From an uncultured Methylophaga sp. (lineage in GTDB: Bacteria > Pseudomonadota > Gammaproteobacteria > Nitrosococcales > Methylophagaceae), in the NCBI GenBank assembly GCA_946885755.1, contig CAMPHB010000045.1:1-8419 (forward strand): a stretch of 8,419 bases of DNA, given 5' to 3'. A program made the position numbers and the translations under genes. Below are positions 7,397 through 8,419 of this stretch, one piece after another. Below the pieces are notes generated by a model, which saw nothing but the letters and a program-made list of their open reading frames with translations, was not told where the DNA came from and searched no databases. Each line of letters begins with the position of its first letter. The first letter of the stretch is position 1.

Positions 7397-7437
7397 AGCC
7401 CAAAAAATCTGATTATGACAAGCTTGAATGACACACG

Positions 7438-7444
7438 AAAGGGG
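7438..7444 (+). promoter_or_regulatory. Ribosome binding site that fixes the TTG start of psd
   Basis: AAAGGGG lies five bases (TTAAC) before the TTG at 7450. An in-frame TGA at 7429-7431 excludes any start further upstream, and no ATG or GTG lies in frame near the point where Psd homology begins. The site therefore decides for TTG. Confidence 0.65.
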
Positions 7445-7449
7445 TTAAC

Positions 7450-8334
7450 TTGCCGCATTTAAAAGATAAGGCTGCATCGGCTGCAGCGGTTTCCAGAAAA
7501 GATAAATGGCTGACCTTGCCACAATATCTGTTGCCACAACATTTTTTGTCGGTCTTGATGCATCGCTTATGCCGCTGCCGTTGGCCATGGCTGAAAAACG
7601 CCATGATCAAAATGATTATCAAACAATATCAAGTGGATATGTCGCAGGCGCAGCAACAGGATATCAACGCTTTTGAACACTTTAATGCTTTTTTCACCCG
7701 GGCTTTGCAGCCGGTAAAACGGCCGCTGGCCGATAGTGACTTGTTGTCACCGGTTGATGGCAAGATCAGTCAGTTGGGTCAGATTAAGGATGGCCGTATT
7801 TTTCAGGCTAAAGGTCAGGATTTTAGCGCCGCCGAATTGTTGGGCAACGACGTGGCGCTGGCGCAGCAGTTTGCCAACGGCCAGTTTGCAACGATTTACT
7901 TATCGCCGCGCGACTATCATCGTATCCATATGCCCTGCGCCGGCCGCTTGCAGCATATGCGTTATGTACCCGGCAAATTGTTTTCAGTGAATCCGCGTAC
8001 GGTAAGGGCGGTGCCCAGAGTGTTTGCCCGTAATGAACGGCTGGTGACGATTTTTGACACCGATTTTGGGCCAATGGCCGTGGTGCTGGTCGGCGCAATA
8101 TTTGTCGGCAGCATGCAAACCGTCTGGCAGGAAGGTGAAATTACGCCGCCATACGGTAAACAGATCCATGACTGGCAATATCAGACCGATAACATTCAAC
8201 TGGCTAAAGGCGCCGAAATGGGCCGCTTTAATATGGGCTCAACTGTGGTTTTATTATTGCCAGAAAGTGCGCCAGCACTGCGCAAAACACTAACAGCAGA
8301 TATGACGGTTAAAATGGGTGAGGCGCTTAGCTAG
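7450..8334 (+). CDS. psd: Phosphatidylserine decarboxylase proenzyme, TTG start
   Basis: Psd converts phosphatidylserine to phosphatidylethanolamine at the inner membrane, the last step of that lipid pathway. It is made as a proenzyme that cuts itself, turning the serine of a (L/M)GST motif into the pyruvoyl cofactor. Here the motif is MGST (262-265), so cleavage would fall between G263 and S264, leaving a short alpha chain of about 31 residues. The usual first residue is leucine; methionine is a mild change. Other hallmarks are SPVDGKISQLG (100-110, catalytic Asp at 103), YLSPRDYHRIHMPC (150-163, histidines 157 and 160), VPGKLFSVN (173-181), FARNERLV (192-199) and FDTDFGPMAVVLVGA (202-216). 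The N-terminus (about 1-15) extends beyond the usual Psd start; conservation begins near residue 16. Length 294 is normal for proteins lacking the long C-terminal tail of E. coli Psd. All catalytic residues appear present. Confidence 0.97.
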   Translation: MPHLKDKAASAAAVSRKDKWLTLPQYLLPQHFLSVLMHRLCRCRWPWLKNAMIKMIIKQYQVDMSQAQQQDINAFEHFNAFFTRALQPVKRPLADSDLLSPVDGKISQLGQIKDGRIFQAKGQDFSAAELLGNDVALAQQFANGQFATIYLSPRDYHRIHMPCAGRLQHMRYVPGKLFSVNPRTVRAVPRVFARNERLVTIFDTDFGPMAVVLVGAIFVGSMQTVWQEGEITPPYGKQIHDWQYQTDNIQLAKGAEMGRFNMGSTVVLLLPESAPALRKTLTADMTVKMGEALS

Positions 8335-8368
8335 CCTTAGACGCAAATAAAAAAGCCGGCTTTCGCCT

Positions 8369-8406
8369 AATGCCGGTCAGTTAAGCTGACCGGCATTTCT
8401 TTTTTT
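8369..8406 (+). terminator. Rho-independent terminator after psd
   Basis: A perfect 12-base stem, AATGCCGGTCAG (8369-8380) with CTGACCGGCATT (8386-8397), closes a five-base loop (TTAAG) and runs into TCTTTTTTT. It starts 35 bases after the psd stop. Psd thus appears to be the last gene of its transcript. Upstream, AAAGCCGGCTTT (8352-8363) is a further palindrome behind an A-run, which might let the region also stop transcription arriving on the minus strand. Confidence 0.92.
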
Positions 8407-8419
8407 GATGGGATACGTG

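Larger units (their letters stand above)
7357..7400. repeat. Perfect 10-base inverted repeat between the FliL-like gene and psd
   Basis: GGCTTGTTAT at 7357-7366 is the exact reverse complement of ATAACAAGCC at 7391-7400, with 24 bases between. Each arm contains the TG and first bases of an extended -10 element, one for each strand. The right arm also pairs with GGGCTTG at 7381-7387, giving a 7-base stem (7381-7387 with 7395-7401) around ATGATAA. The arrangement could be an operator, a pair of opposed promoters, or a 5' leader hairpin in the psd mRNA. It is not a terminator, because the run after the stem on the plus strand is A rather than T. Confidence 0.7.

Noticed and set aside
7381..7401. 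Hairpin GGGCTTG/CAAGCCC followed by AAAAAA, as a terminator
   Set aside because: On the plus strand the run after the stem is A, and on the minus strand the T-run comes before the stem, so neither orientation makes a rho-independent terminator.
7428..7448. Six-codon leader ORF (ATG ... TAA) ending just before the psd TTG
   Set aside because: It has no ribosome binding site and no run of regulatory codons; the stop falling next to the TTG is most simply explained by chance. Conservation in relatives would revive it.
7357..7449. Sigma-54 or sigma-28 flagellar promoter upstream of the FliL-like gene
   Set aside because: I looked for GG-N10-GC and TAAA-N15-GCCGATAA type patterns on the minus strand and found no acceptable match.

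Overview
The window holds the conserved core of a flagellar export and switch operon on the minus strand, followed across a short divergent intergenic region by a phosphatidylserine decarboxylase gene (psd) on the plus strand. The gene order fliL-fliM-fliN-fliO-fliP-fliQ-fliR-flhB-flhA, a FliM with a CheY-binding N-terminus and a proenzyme-type Psd point to a polar-flagellated gammaproteobacterium, broadly similar to Pseudomonas, Marinobacter or Shewanella relatives. I cannot name the genus from sequence alone. Base composition is intermediate and even across the window, with no insertion sequence, RNA gene, CRISPR array or phage signature.

Layout, right to left in the direction of flagellar transcription. 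A short FliL-family gene with a cleavable-type signal peptide (6955-7356) comes first, in the position where fliK often lies in related operons. After a 49-base gap comes canonical membrane-anchored fliL (6405-6905). Then follow fliM (5380-6402), fliN (4910-5383), fliO (4509-4913), fliP (3775-4509), fliQ (3503-3772), fliR (2717-3499), flhB (1585-2724) and flhA (1-1581, cut off by the left edge with about a quarter of the protein missing). From fliL onward every junction is an overlap (8, 4, 4 or 1 bases) or a gap of 2 to 3 bases, so translation is probably coupled and the set is one transcriptional unit. To the right, psd (7450-8334) is read the other way and ends in a clear rho-independent terminator.

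How it fits together: FliP, FliQ and FliR form the export gate with FlhB wrapped on it, FlhA forms the export ring, FliO is the assembly factor for FliP, FliM and FliN form the C-ring switch that reads CheY-P, and FliL proteins support the stator. Psd makes phosphatidylethanolamine, the main membrane lipid, and is not itself a flagellar protein.

I found no new multi-gene system. The points most worth a second look are the signal-peptide FliL paralog heading the operon; the 93-base psd/fliL-like intergenic region, where a perfect 10-base inverted repeat puts extended -10 promoter elements face to face among five GCTTG half-sites; the duplicated WAAA motif in FliN; a perfect tandem 15-base repeat inside fliR; and the in-frame flhB-TAG-TAA-flhA junction.
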